Below, one piece after another: positions 16,389-26,600 of a DNA stretch of 64,000 nucleotides. Source of the stretch: Lysobacteraceae bacterium SCN 69-320 (GTDB taxonomy: Bacteria; Pseudomonadota; Gammaproteobacteria; Xanthomonadales; Rhodanobacteraceae). The stretch covers positions 289,050-353,049 of the forward strand of contig MEFP01000002.1 of NCBI GenBank assembly GCA_001725155.1, read 5' to 3'. A program made the translations under genes and the position numbers. Positions within the stretch are counted from its first letter, which is position 1, and every line of letters starts with the position of its first letter. The notes below the pieces were generated by a model. It was not told the DNA's origin and ran no database searches. It saw nothing but the letters and a program-made list of their open reading frames with translations.

Positions 16389-17821
16389 CAGTCGCGCGCG
16401 GGCAGGCGTTCCAGCCGGGTTTCGACCGCGGCGTCGGCTGCGGCCAGGTCGACCTCGGCCAGGCTGGTCTTGCCGCGCACGAGCTCGCGCAGCAGCGCCG
16501 CCTGGCGTTCGCCGCGCTCGCGCGCGAACGCGTACGGCAGGCGTGTGAAGGTCACCAGCGAGTAGCGCGGCAGATAGCGCTGCGGGTGGCGTACGGCGAG
16601 CACGCGCTCGAGCTCGCGCATCAGCAGATAGTCCGGGTCGTCGACGCGGTCGCGCATCTCGACGTAGTTGTCCAGCGCCATCGCCGCGATCGCATCGCTG
16701 TTGGGCTTGCGCCGGCGCTGGAACTCGGCAAATACCGCGGCCGCATCGGTGTCGGCGGTCAGCAGGTCGGCCAGCTCCACCGCGTCCTCGAAACCGCAGT
16801 TCATGCCCTGGCCGTGGAACGGCACGATCGCGTGTGCGGCGTCGCCGAGGAGCAACGCTCGGCCGTCCAGATGCCAGCGTTCGAGATACAGGGTCGCGAG
16901 CAGTCCCGTGGGATTGCGCATGAAGTCCTCGAGGTAGTCGGGCATCAGCGGCACCGCGTCGGCGAAATCGCGACGGAAGAACTGTTCGACCGCCTCGCGC
17001 GTGTTCAGGCGCGACAGCGCCGGGCCGTCGTCGTGCAGCGGCGTGCCCGGCAGGAACAGGGTGACCGTGAAGCTGCCTTCGGCATTCGGCAGCGCGATGC
17101 ACATGTAGCTGCCGCGCGGCCAGATGTGCAATGCATTGGGCTCCATCGCGAAACGCTCGCCGCGCGCCTTGGCCTCGCGTTGCGCCGGCGTCAGCGCACT
17201 GTCGGCCAGTTGCGGCAGCGGCGGAATTTCCAGTTCCTTGTAGCCGTGGCCGAGTGCCTCGATGCGTTCGCCGAGGTCCTGCGCCTGCTGCATGGCCTGG
17301 CGCAGCGCCGAGCCGGCGCCGTCGGCGCCGATCAGCAGGCCGGCATCGACCTCGCGCAGGCGGCCGTCGCCGTCGTCGAGCAGTTGCAGGCGCGAGGCCT
17401 GCCAGTCGACCGCATCCAGCCGCTGGCCGAAATGGATGGTCGCGCCGGCGCGCTCGGCCGCGTCGAGCAGCGCGCAGTTGAGCTGGCCGCGGCTGACCGA
17501 CCAGATCACTTCCGAATCGTCGCGGCCGTAGCGCTGCAGATTGGTGTTGCCGGCCGTGTCGTGAATCATGCGTCCGCGCATCATCACGGCGATTGTCGCG
17601 ATCACGTCGCTGAGGCCGGCGACGCGCAGCCCGTGCCAGCCGCGCTCGGCCAGCGCGAGATTGATCGAGCGTCCGCCGAGGAAGCCGTGCACGCGCGGAT
17701 CGGGCCGGCGTTCGTACACGGTCACGCGGAAGCCGCGCTGCGCGAGCAGGGTAGCCAGCAGCGCGCCGACGAGGCCGGCGCCGATCAGGGTGATGTCGCG
17801 GGAGGCTGCAGGGTTCGGCAT
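16388..17821 (-). CDS. kmo: Kynurenine 3-monooxygenase
   Basis: A 477-residue flavoprotein that hydroxylates L-kynurenine to 3-hydroxykynurenine using NADPH and O2. It has an FAD Rossmann motif (LIGAGLVGALLA, about residues 12-23), the conserved GRSINLALAERG, a second FAD segment LLIGADGAGSALR, and the class A monooxygenase motif LLLGDAAHAIVPFHGQGMNC. A C-terminal hydrophobic or amphipathic stretch may associate with the membrane. It sits in a cluster with kynU, ACMSD and 3-hydroxyanthranilate dioxygenase. Confidence 0.95.
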   Translation of the reverse strand: MPNPAASRDITLIGAGLVGALLATLLAQRGFRVTVYERRPDPRVHGFLGGRSINLALAERGWHGLRVAGLSDVIATIAVMMRGRMIHDTAGNTNLQRYGRDDSEVIWSVSRGQLNCALLDAAERAGATIHFGQRLDAVDWQASRLQLLDDGDGRLREVDAGLLIGADGAGSALRQAMQQAQDLGERIEALGHGYKELEIPPLPQLADSALTPAQREAKARGERFAMEPNALHIWPRGSYMCIALPNAEGSFTVTLFLPGTPLHDDGPALSRLNTREAVEQFFRRDFADAVPLMPDYLEDFMRNPTGLLATLYLERWHLDGRALLLGDAAHAIVPFHGQGMNCGFEDAVELADLLTADTDAAAVFAEFQRRRKPNSDAIAAMALDNYVEMRDRVDDPDYLLMRELERVLAVRHPQRYLPRYSLVTFTRLPYAFARERGERQAALLRELVRGKTSLAEVDLAAADAAVETRLERLPARD

Positions 17822-17931
17822 GGCAGGGAATTCCAGACGGGCGGCGCGGGTAGCGCCGCCGTGATCAGCAGAAGGACGTCACGTCCCGGCACGGCCGCGA
17901 ACGCGCGGCCTGGCGGAGACCGGCCGCAGGC

Positions 17932-19224
17932 TCAGCCGCGTTCGGCGCGCCATTGCGCCACGGCCTGGACGAAGCGCGCCGCGTCTTCGTAGCGGTTGTA
18001 CAGCGCCGTCGGCGCGACACGGATCACGTCGGGTTCGCGCCAGTCGCCGACGATGCCCTGGCGGCTCAGGTGCTCGAACAGCGCGCGGCCGGCATCGCGC
18101 GGACCCTTCACGCGCAGGCTCAGCTGGCTGCCGCGGCGCAGCGGCTCGGCCGGCGTCAGCACGTCGAGCACGTCGGGCACGACCTGTTCGATCAGGTCGG
18201 ACAGGTAGCCGGTCAGCGCCAGCGATTTCTGTCGCAGCCGCGCGATGCCGGCGCGGTGGAAGATATCCAGCGACACGCGCAGCGGCGCGAGCGCGAGGAT
18301 CGGCGGGTTCGACAGCTGCCAGCCGTCGGCGCCCGGCGTCGGGCGGAATTCCGGACCCATCTGGAAACGCGTGGCCTGGTCGTGACCCCACCAGCCGGCG
18401 AAGCGCGGACGCTGTTCGCTGTGCGCATGACGCTCATGCACGAAGCAGCCGGCGACCGCGCCCGGGCCCGAGTTGACGTACTTGTAGTGGCACCAGACCG
18501 CGAAGTCGCAGCCGCTGTCATGCAGATCCACGGGCACGTTGCCCACGGCATGAGCGAGATCGAAGCCGACGAGACAGCCTTTCGCATGGGCCAGACGCGT
18601 GATCGCGGCGAGGTCGAATACCTGGCCGGTCAGGTACTGCACGCCCGGCAGCAGCACCAGCGCGATGCGTTCGCCGTGCTCGTGCAGCGCGCGTTCGATC
18701 GCCGCGAGCGAGATCGTGCCGTTGGCCTCGTCGCCGTCGAGTTCGATCAGCGCCTGGTCCGGATCGTAGCCGTGGAAACGCACCTGCGATTCCAGCGCGT
18801 AGCGGTCCGACGGGAACGCACGCTTTTCCAGCAGTATCGCCGGACGCTGCGCGCTGGGCCGGTAGAAGCTGACCATCATCAGGTGCAGGTTCGCGCTCAG
18901 CGAATTCATCGCGACGACTTCGCCCGGCTGCGCGCCCACGAGTTCGGCCAGATGCTCGCGCACGAAGCCGTGGTAGGGCATCCACGGATGACGGCCGTGG
19001 AAATGCGCCTCGACCGCAAGCCGGCTCCAGTCGTCGAGCTCGTCGTTCAGGGCCTGGCGCGTCGCGCGCGGCATCAGCCCGAGCGAGTTGCCGCAGAGAT
19101 AGATCTGCTCGCCGTCGCCGTGCGGCGGCAGGCAGAACTCGCCGCGGAACGCGGCCAGCGCATCGGCGCGGTCCTGCGCCCGGGCCCAGTCCAGACCCGT
19201 TGCGGATTCCGTTGCAACGCTCAT
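17932..19224 (-). CDS. kynU: Kynureninase
   Basis: A 430-residue PLP enzyme that cleaves 3-hydroxykynurenine to 3-hydroxyanthranilate and alanine. It has the N-terminal IYLCGNSLGLMP, a substrate/PLP region FDLAHAVGN (D222, H225) and the Schiff-base lysine in WCHYKYVNSGPG (K248). Length matches the family. It starts 7 bases after the stop of the small exported protein upstream, and its stop is about 110 bases before kmo. Confidence 0.95.
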   Translation of the reverse strand: MSVATESATGLDWARAQDRADALAAFRGEFCLPPHGDGEQIYLCGNSLGLMPRATRQALNDELDDWSRLAVEAHFHGRHPWMPYHGFVREHLAELVGAQPGEVVAMNSLSANLHLMMVSFYRPSAQRPAILLEKRAFPSDRYALESQVRFHGYDPDQALIELDGDEANGTISLAAIERALHEHGERIALVLLPGVQYLTGQVFDLAAITRLAHAKGCLVGFDLAHAVGNVPVDLHDSGCDFAVWCHYKYVNSGPGAVAGCFVHERHAHSEQRPRFAGWWGHDQATRFQMGPEFRPTPGADGWQLSNPPILALAPLRVSLDIFHRAGIARLRQKSLALTGYLSDLIEQVVPDVLDVLTPAEPLRRGSQLSLRVKGPRDAGRALFEHLSRQGIVGDWREPDVIRVAPTALYNRYEDAARFVQAVAQWRAERG

Positions 19225-19231
19225 CGGCGAC

Positions 19232-19750
19232 TCACTTCTGCAGCGAGGCGGCGATCTGGTCGCAGCCCTGGTTGTAGGCGGCGATCCAGGCCGGGCTGGT
19301 CGCGGCGAGCACCGGATGCACGCAGCGCAGCTGCACGGCGACGCCGTTTCTGTAGAAATAGCTTTCGCGATATTTGTAGCGCGTCTTCTGGCTCATGCCG
19401 CTGTAGCGCAGGCTGCTGCCGTCGGCGCCGGTCTCGCTTTCGTAGCCCGGCGTCTGGCGCGCCTTTTCCAGCGCGGTATTGACGAAGGCCTGGAACGCCT
19501 GCGCGTCGTCGAGCTTGCGCGTGGTCACGGTCACGCGGGTCGCCTCGCCGGTGCCGGTGTCGGCCGGATCCTTGACCTGGAACGCGATGACCTGCGGATT
19601 GCCTTCGCTCATCTGCATGATGACGGGCCAGTCGCCGGGCGCGCTGAAGCGCACCACGCCGTCGTTGAGGGTGTAGTCGGCAGCGGACGCCGCGCCGGAA
19701 AGACCGGCGAGCAGCAGCGCGAACAGGGCGGAAATCGGGCGAGCGGACAT
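19232..19750 (-). CDS. Small exported protein of unknown function within the kynurenine cluster
   Basis: A 172-residue protein with a clear signal peptide (MSARPISALFALLLAGLSGA, then ASAA), so it is probably periplasmic. The mature part begins DYTLNDGVVRFSAPGDWPVI, reminiscent of proteins with a PsbP-like or stress-induced fold. A late pair of cysteines (LRCVHP, NQGCDQI) could form a disulfide. It lies 19 bases after the ACMSD stop and 7 bases before kynU, inside the operon, but I cannot link it to catabolism by sequence. The start at 19750 is set by the signal peptide. Confidence 0.75.
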   Translation of the reverse strand: MSARPISALFALLLAGLSGAASAADYTLNDGVVRFSAPGDWPVIMQMSEGNPQVIAFQVKDPADTGTGEATRVTVTTRKLDDAQAFQAFVNTALEKARQTPGYESETGADGSSLRYSGMSQKTRYKYRESYFYRNGVAVQLRCVHPVLAATSPAWIAAYNQGCDQIAASLQK

Positions 19751-19769
19751 GACGCCTCCGGTCAGGGGT

Positions 19770-20777
19770 TCAGGAAAAACGCGTGGCCGGCAGATCCAGC
19801 CACTGCAACGCGGTGCCGTGGTAGAGACGCGCCGCGGCGGCTTCGTCGAGCTGCAGAGCGGCGATACCGCTGCCGGGCTCCTGCTCGCCGAGCGGGAACG
19901 GGTAGTCGGTGCCGAGCATGACCCGGTCGGCGCCGGCGACGTCGACGAGATAGCGCAGCGCATGCGGATCGTGCACGCAGGAATCGAAGAACAGGCGGTG
20001 CAGGTATTCGCGCGGGCTGCGCGCATTGTCGGTCGCGACGAGGTCGGGCCGCATGCGGAAGCCGTGTTCGATGCGGCCGATGGTGTAGGGGAACGACCCG
20101 CCGCCGTGGGCCAGGCAGACGCGCAGTTCGGGCAGGCGTTCGAGCACGCCGCCGAGGATCAGGCAGCAGGCCGCGCGCGACTGTTCGGCCGGCATGCCCA
20201 CGAGCCAGGGCAGCCAGTATTTCGGCATGCTGTCGCGGCCCATCATGTCCCAGGGGTGCACGAGGATCGCGCAGCCCAGATCGGCGGCGGCCTCGAAGAA
20301 CGGAAACAGCTCGGGCGCATCGAGGTTCCAGTTCTCCACATGCGAGCCGATCTGCACGCCGCTCAGGCCCAGTTGCTCGACGCAGCGCTGCATTTCCTGG
20401 ATCGCCAGGGTCGGCGACTGCAGCGGCACCGTGCCGATGCCGGCGTAATGGCGCGGCTGGTCGCGGCAGATCGACGCGGTGTGGTCGTTCAGATGCCGAT
20501 GCAGTTCCAGCGCCTGGCTGGCCTTGGCCCAGTACGAGAACAGCACCGGCACGGTGGAGATGACCTGGACCTGCACGCCGAAGCGCGCGTAGTCGTCCAC
20601 GCGCAGCTGCGGATCCCAGGTGTTGGGCCAGATCTCGCGGAAGAACTTGCCGTCCTTGTAGATGCGATGGCGGCCGTCGGTATGCACGATGACCGGGAAG
20701 CGGTCGTCGGCGTATTTCTCGGCGAGATTGGGCCAGTCGCGCGGCAGGATGTGAGCGTGGGTGTCGATCTTGAGCAT
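19770..20777 (-). CDS. 2-amino-3-carboxymuconate-6-semialdehyde decarboxylase (ACMSD)
   Basis: A 335-residue amidohydrolase-fold Zn enzyme that decarboxylates ACMS to 2-aminomuconate semialdehyde. The metal motif DTHAHILP is at the N-terminus (H7, H9). A middle VHPWDMMGRD segment and a late HGGGSFPY supply further ligands, and GTDYPFPLGE holds the catalytic/metal Asp. Its presence diverts tryptophan carbon to catabolism instead of spontaneous quinolinate formation. It lies immediately downstream of the dioxygenase gene that makes its substrate. Confidence 0.93.
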   Translation of the reverse strand: MLKIDTHAHILPRDWPNLAEKYADDRFPVIVHTDGRHRIYKDGKFFREIWPNTWDPQLRVDDYARFGVQVQVISTVPVLFSYWAKASQALELHRHLNDHTASICRDQPRHYAGIGTVPLQSPTLAIQEMQRCVEQLGLSGVQIGSHVENWNLDAPELFPFFEAAADLGCAILVHPWDMMGRDSMPKYWLPWLVGMPAEQSRAACCLILGGVLERLPELRVCLAHGGGSFPYTIGRIEHGFRMRPDLVATDNARSPREYLHRLFFDSCVHDPHALRYLVDVAGADRVMLGTDYPFPLGEQEPGSGIAALQLDEAAAARLYHGTALQWLDLPATRFS

Positions 20778-20813
20778 GGTCGTCGAGTCTAAGCCAGGGA
20801 ATCCCGGACGGCT

Positions 20814-21335
20814 TCAGCGGTAACGCGCCGGCGCCGGATTCAGGTGGCCGCAGCCGCGGCAGGTGCGTGCGGCCTGCGAGCCGTAGAAGCGGTCGAACAC
20901 CGGCGGAAAATCCGTCTCGACGCTGTGCAGGGTGAAGAATTCTTCGTAGAGCTTGTGGTTGCAGCGCTCGCAGAACCAGAGCAGGCCGTCCTGTTCGTGC
21001 GGCAGCCGCTTGCGCTCGACGACGAGGCCGATGGAGCCGGCCATGCGCTGCGGCGAATGCGGCACGCGCGGCGGCAGGTAGAACACTTCGCCGGCGCGGA
21101 TGGCGATGTCGCGCGGCTGGCCGTCGTCCTGGATGCGCAGCACCATCTCGCCTTCGATCTGATAGAAGAACTCGGGCCCCTCGTCGTAGTGATAGTCGGT
21201 GCGCTGGTTCGGCCCGCCGACGACCATGACGATGAAGTCGCCGTCGTAGATGCATTTGTTCGCGACCGGCGGCTTCAGCAGATGGCGGTGTTCGTCGATC
21301 CAGCGCTGGAAGTTCAGTGGCGGGGCGAGCGGCAT
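20814..21335 (-). CDS. 3-hydroxyanthranilate 3,4-dioxygenase
   Basis: A 173-residue cupin non-heme iron dioxygenase that opens 3-hydroxyanthranilate to ACMS. Catalytic iron ligands are H49 ([10 protein letters not shown]), E55 and H93 ([10 protein letters not shown]). A second, rubredoxin-like metal site is present: FCERC (C122, C125) and CRGCGH (C159, C162), as in bacterial family members. The frame is open far upstream; the ATG at 21335 ([18 protein letters not shown]) gives the family N-terminus and length. It is the first gene of the kynurenine operon. The usual symbols are haaO or nbaC. Confidence 0.95.
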   Translation of the reverse strand: MPLAPPLNFQRWIDEHRHLLKPPVANKCIYDGDFIVMVVGGPNQRTDYHYDEGPEFFYQIEGEMVLRIQDDGQPRDIAIRAGEVFYLPPRVPHSPQRMAGSIGLVVERKRLPHEQDGLLWFCERCNHKLYEEFFTLHSVETDFPPVFDRFYGSQAARTCRGCGHLNPAPARYR

Positions 21336-21608
21336 GGGCGGCGATCCGGCGGGAAGACGCCAGAGTGTAGCCCGGCCGGACGGTTTTCTTGGCGCCGGCG
21401 CTGGACGTCGCTGCGACGGCCGCCGATCATGCGCGGCCGCGGTCGGCTGGCCGACGGAGCGACGGATGCCAGCCAGCGGAACTCGCTGCGGCTTGCCGGG
21501 CCTGTGGGGGCGGACAAGCGCCGCCGGCACCTGGCGGTTCGTGTGCAAGTGCGTCGTGACCTGCCCGTCAGGCCGGCAACCGCGAGCGGAATTTCGAGGG
21601 AGACTGGG

Positions 21609-22214
21609 GTGCTGCGTTGTCGATCCGATCTGCGCTTTGGCCTGCTGGCCGTCCTGCTGACTGCAGGCACGCTGGCCCGCGCGGCCGACTATCCGCCCTC
21701 CAGCGGCTGGAGCACGTTCTGGGGCAGTTTCGTCGACGAGATCGTCGGCGCTCCGGGCGCCGGGGCGCTGAAGCCGACGGCGCGCTTCGCCGAGGCCGGC
21801 ATCGCCTTCGACTATCCGGCCGTGCTGCGCGTCAACTACGCCGCCGCCGACATGCGCTGGCGGTTCTGGCGCGGCGACTTCGAGTTCGAGGTTCACACGG
21901 GCGCGTATGCCGAATCCCACGCGCATACCCTGCTCGGGATGATGGGCGCGGTCATGCATCGCGGCGACACGCCCGCCGTGCCCGAAGCCGCCGCGCCGCT
22001 GCGCCTGTGCGGCCGCGACGTCGCCGGCTGGCGCGTGCGCGTGCATTTTCTCGACGATACCCACGAGTACCTGGCCTACGACCTGCCGCTGGCCGACGGC
22101 GCGTCGCGTCTGTTCCTGTTCGACGACGTGGTGCGCGACGGCAAGCTGTCGCTGACGCACGCGGCGACGTTCGATGCCTGGCGCGGGAGTCTGCGCTGTA
22201 CGGCTGCAGGCTGA
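21609..22214 (+). CDS. Exported protein of unknown function
   Basis: A 201-residue protein starting at GTG (21609) with GAGGGAGA about 7 bases upstream. The N-terminus ([20 protein letters not shown]) is a signal peptide. The mature part begins [20 protein letters not shown] and has a likely disulfide pair (RLCGRDV, SLRCTA). No domain is recognised. It is divergent from the kynurenine operon, separated by about 270 bases that should hold both promoters. Frame and codon use support it being real. Confidence 0.65.
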   Translation: MLRCRSDLRFGLLAVLLTAGTLARAADYPPSSGWSTFWGSFVDEIVGAPGAGALKPTARFAEAGIAFDYPAVLRVNYAAADMRWRFWRGDFEFEVHTGAYAESHAHTLLGMMGAVMHRGDTPAVPEAAAPLRLCGRDVAGWRVRVHFLDDTHEYLAYDLPLADGASRLFLFDDVVRDGKLSLTHAATFDAWRGSLRCTAAG

Positions 22215-22414
22215 GCCGCCGTGCTGCTCACGGTGTGGGTGATGCCGGCGAGGGCACCGGAACTGCGCGCGGCGCCGCGGCCGGGAGCCCAGGGCGGCGT
22301 CGGTGCCGGCAGGCGTCGGTTGCTGCCTGCGCCGCACCGGTGCGACGGCTCCGGCGGCGGGCGGCGAGGCCGGTCGGCGGCGTCGCGGAGTATCGGGCTA
22401 AGCGGTTGCTTTTA

Positions 22415-22502
22415 TGGCGGAAGAGGTGGGATTCGAACCCACGGATGGTTACCCATCGCCGGTTTTCAAGACCGGTGCATTCAACCGCTCTGCCACTCTT
22501 CC
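22415..22502 (-). tRNA. tRNA-Ser (anticodon UGA)
   Basis: On the minus strand the gene starts GGAAGAGTGGCAGAGCGGTT and ends CTCTTCC-G-CCA, with the CCA encoded. The anticodon arm CCGGT-CTTGAAA-ACCGG gives anticodon TGA, reading UCA and UCG codons. A long variable arm and GTTCGAATC T-loop are present, as expected for a class II serine tRNA. The acceptor stem pairs perfectly over 7 bases. Confidence 0.97.
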
Positions 22503-22686
22503 GGGGTTGGTCGGCGGCGCATGGACCGCGGGAGCCGGAGCGCCGTCGTGCTGCAACGCGCAAGCATAGCGAATCCGCCGGGCCGGCTCCATGCCGCCGT
22601 GCATCCGCGCCGGTATACAAAATGCGCTTGTCACTGCGCTACGCCTCACGTACGGTTTCAACCGTTGCAAGCGGCGGAGGGCGGGC

Positions 22687-23370
22687 ATGATTAGCGTAGT
22701 CCTTATCGACGACCATGCACTCGTGCGCAACGGCTACCGCGCGATGCTCGAACGGCATCCGGGGTTCAGCGTCGTCGGCGAGGCCGGCGACGGCGAGGCC
22801 GGTCTCGCGCTGATCCGCCGGCTCGAGCCCGATCTCGCCGTGCTCGATCTGCACATGCCCAAGCTGACCGGCGTGGAGGTGACCGAACGCGTGCGGCGCG
22901 GAGAACTGCGTACGCGCGTCGTCATCGTGACCGTCGCCGGCGAGGCGCCGTTTCCGCGCCGCCTGCTCGAAGCCGGCGCGTCGGGCTATCTGACCAAGGC
23001 CTGTCCGGCCGAGGATTTCCTGCAGGCGCTGCAGCAGGTTGCCGACGGGCGCCGCTATCTCGCGCCGGTGATCGCGCAGCAACTGGCGATGGAAGCCGTC
23101 GACGGCGGCGGTGGATCGCCGTTCGACCGGCTGACCACGCGCGAGCTGGAGATCGCGATACGCCTGGCTCAGGGCGACGACGCGCAGACCCTGTCGCGCT
23201 TCCTCAACATCAGCGACAAGACCATCTCGACGCACAAGTCGAATATTTTTGGAAAACTGGACATCGACAATGTCGTCGCGCTGGCGCATCTGGCCAATGT
23301 GCACGGCGTGCTCGATCTCGGCAGCGCGATGGAAACCGCCAACGGCACGCGGCGCCGGCGCCGGCGCTAG
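22687..23370 (+). CDS. Response regulator, GacA/UvrY-like (REC + LuxR HTH)
   Basis: A 227-residue regulator with receiver residues D8/D9, phospho-acceptor D54, T82 and K104. The LuxR-type HTH starts at FDRLTTRELEIAIRL, with recognition region SDKTISTHKSNIFGKL. I chose the ATG at 22687 with GGAGGG 7 bases upstream; the frame is open to 22591, but that part overlaps no homology. The architecture resembles the GacA/UvrY branch that controls small regulatory RNAs in gammaproteobacteria. No partner kinase is adjacent, so it is an orphan in this window. Confidence 0.88.
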   Translation: MISVVLIDDHALVRNGYRAMLERHPGFSVVGEAGDGEAGLALIRRLEPDLAVLDLHMPKLTGVEVTERVRRGELRTRVVIVTVAGEAPFPRRLLEAGASGYLTKACPAEDFLQALQQVADGRRYLAPVIAQQLAMEAVDGGGGSPFDRLTTRELEIAIRLAQGDDAQTLSRFLNISDKTISTHKSNIFGKLDIDNVVALAHLANVHGVLDLGSAMETANGTRRRRRR

Positions 23371-23631
23371 GCGCGGCAATCAAGCGGGGACGGCTGCGTG
23401 CACGACGCCGCCGTGACGCCGCTGCGCTGACTGCAGGCCGCTGCATGAAGCGGCTGGTTGACGCGGCTGGTGCCGCAACGCCCGCTGCGCGCGGCAGGAC
23501 TGCCGTGGGAAACGGATGGTCCGCGTCGATCGCGCCGCAGGGTCGCCATGCGCGACAGGACAGCAGAGGAAGGGGACGGTCGGCGCCCAGGGCGCCGCAA
23601 GACCCGGCGGTGGCGCGCGAAACGACAGGGC

Positions 23632-23662
23632 AAAAAAAAGCCGGCCCCGTCAGGGGCCGGCT
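23632..23662 (-). terminator. Rho-independent terminator of rne
   Basis: A perfect 10-base GC stem (23639-23648 with 23653-23662, AGCCGGCCCC/GGGGCCGGCT) with loop GTCA. On the minus strand it is followed by an 8-T run (23632-23639). It lies 11 bases beyond the rne stop. Confidence 0.93.
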
Positions 23663-23673
23663 TCGCGTCGTGC

Positions 23674-26600
23674 TCAGGCGCTCTTGTCGTCGCCTTCGGT
23701 CGGCTTGTCGTCGCTTTCCGCCGGCTTCGCGTCGGCCTTGGCCGCCGGCGTCACGGGGCGTGCGGCCGGCGGCGCGCGCAGCGCCGAGGATACGGCCTGG
23801 CGCACGCTGGTGCCGGCCGGCAGCTCGGGCTGCGGCTCGGGCATGCCCAGCGACAGCTGGGCGGCCGGCTTGGCCGCTTCGGGGGCGGCCGGACGCGCGG
23901 CACCGGCAATCGGTGCCGAGGCGACGGCCGTCGGGACGGCCAGCTTCACCGGAGCCGGTTGCGGCGCGGGCGTGGCGGCCGGCGCCGGCGGCACCGGCAT
24001 CGGCTTGGGCTCTGCCGGAGCGGCCGAAACCGGGATCGGCGCCGAACGCGGCGGCGCCGGCACGGACGAATCCACGACCGGCTTGGCGGGCGCAACGCGC
24101 GGCGGCACGACCGGTGCCGGCGGAGGGGTGACCACCGCGCTGGCCGGCGTTGCCGGGATCGGCGCGGTACGGACCGGGGCCGAGGCCAGCGGAGCCGGAT
24201 TCGCCGGCGCCGAGGCCGGAGCAGCCGGGGCCGGGGTGGTTGCAGCCCGAGTCTCGGGAGCCGGAGCCGGGACGGCCGCAGCCGGTGTCGTCGGAGCTGC
24301 CGGCGCAGAAGCCGCCGGCGCCGGCGGAGCGGCCTGAGCCGGAGCCACAGGCGCCGAAGCTGGCGGGGCCGAGGCCGTCGGAGTCGCCGCCGCAACCGCC
24401 GGAGCCGGCGCTGCCGGCGTCGAAGCGGTCGGTGCCGTCGTCGCAGGCGTCGTCGGAGTCGAAGCTGCCGCGGCCGGAGCTGCCGGAACCGGAGCCGAGG
24501 CCGTCGGAGCAACAGGTGTCGAGGCAGCCGCAGCGGAGGCCTCCGGAGCTGGGGCAGCCGGAGTCGGAGTCGGAGTCGGAGTCGGAACAGCCGGTGCGGG
24601 CGCCGCGGCAGCCGGAGCAGCCGGCGACGAAGCCAGCGGAGCCGGAACCGAAGCCACGGCAGCCGGTCGCGCGGCCGCTTCCGGCTTCGCCTCTGCCGGC
24701 GAAGCGGGCGCCGAGGCGATCGGCGCGGCGCTGGTCGCCGCCGTCGTCGCGCCGGCATCGCCGGTAGCGGGCGGCGTCACGCCGTCGCGCGGCGCGGCCG
24801 CGCGCGGAGCGGCGGCCGGACGCGGGCTCGTGTCGTCATTGGCCGGCCTGGCTGCGGCCGCGTCGGCTGCGGTGTCGCCGTCTTCGTCGTCGAAGTCGCC
24901 GTCCTCATCGCCGGCGGCGCCGGCCTGGCCGGCTTCGTTGCGACGGCGGCGGCGGCCGCCGCGACGGCCGCGGCGGCGGCGGCCGCCTTCACGGCCGCTG
25001 TCGTCGGCAGCGATGCCCGGTGCGACTTCGCCCGGCGCTGCCGCGGCGAGGGGGGCGGCAGCGACTGCGTCCTCGGCGAGCGGTGCTGCGATCACCGGCT
25101 TGTTCGCTTCCGCAGCCTTCGCGTCGGCACCGGCCGTTGCTGCTGCGCGGGCTTCGCTGCGCGCCTCGGGCTGGCGCGGTTCGGCCGTGCGCGGTTCGGC
25201 GGCGGGCTTGGGCGCGGCGTTGTCGCGCGCGTCGGCCTTGGCGGCTTCGCCGCGGCCGTCCTGCGGACGCGGGCCACGGTTGTCGCCCTGGCGCTTGTCC
25301 TGGCGTTCCGGCTTGTCCTGACGTTCCGGACGGGCCTGCTGCTGCGCGCCGCCCTGGGGCTGACGCGGTTCCTTGTCCTTGTCCTTGTCCTGGCGCTGCT
25401 GGGCCTGACCGCCCTGGGCCGGCTTGGCCTGGGGCTGCTCGGCACGCTGCGGCTTGGCACCGTCGCGGCCGCCGCGCTGGGCGTCGCCGCGGGCGCCGCG
25501 ATCGCGGCCGTCACGGTCACGGCCGTCGCGGTCGCGGCCGCCGCGGCGCGCGTCGCGCTCGTTGCGCGCCGGCGAGGCCGGACGCGCGGGCTTGGCCGGC
25601 GCGGCAGCGGCGACCGGCGCAGCCGGCGCCTCGGGTTCGCCCTTGAAGAACGCCATCACGCGCGACCAGAAGCCCGGGCTCGGCGCCGAGCGCGCGGCGG
25701 CGGGCGCGGCGGCCGGAGCGGGCGCAGCGACGGGGGCTTCGTCCTCGTCCGGACGCAGCGGCGCCGGGCTGGCCGGCACGACGCGGCTGACCGCCGGACG
25801 TTCCGGTTCGGCGCTGGGCTGGGCGACCTGCGGCGGCGGCGTGACCACGATCGGGGTCAGGCGGTCGTAGCTCGGGCGCGGGCTGTCGCCCATGTCGGCG
25901 CTCTTGATGCGCTGGATTTCCAGGTGCGGCGTTTCCAGCTTCTCGTCGGCGACGATGATGACGGCGACGTCGTGACGCTGTTCGATCTCGCTGACCTGGC
26001 GGCGCTTTTCATTGAGCAGGAAGTTGGCGACCGAGGACGGCGCCTGCACCAGCACCTGGCCGGTGTTGTCCTTCATCGCGTGCTCTTCGACCAGGCGCAG
26101 GGCCGACAGCGACAGCGACTCGATGCTGCGGATGCGGCCGTGGCCGGTGCAGCGCGGGCAGACGATCTGGGTCGACTCGCCGAGGCTCGGGCGCAGGCGC
26201 TGGCGCGACATTTCCATGAGGCCGAAGCGCGAGATGCGGCCGAGCTGCACGCGCGCGCGGTCGAGCTTCAGCGCATCCTTCAGCGTCTCTTCGACCTCGC
26301 GCTGGTGGCGCGGGCTGTCCATGTCGATGAAGTCGATGACGATCAGGCCGCCCGCGTCGCGGATGCGCAGCTGGCGCGCGATCTCGATTGCCGCCTCGCG
26401 ATTGGTGTTGAACGCGGTTTCCTCGATGTCGCCGCCCTTGGTCGCCTTGGCCGAGTTGATGTCGATCGCGGTCAGCGCTTCGGTCTGGTCGATGACGATG
26501 GAGCCGCCCGACGGCAGGCGCACGGTGCGCTCGAACGCGTTCTCGATCTGGGTCTCGATCTGGAAGCGCGAGAACAGCGGCGTGGTGTCCTTGTACAGCT

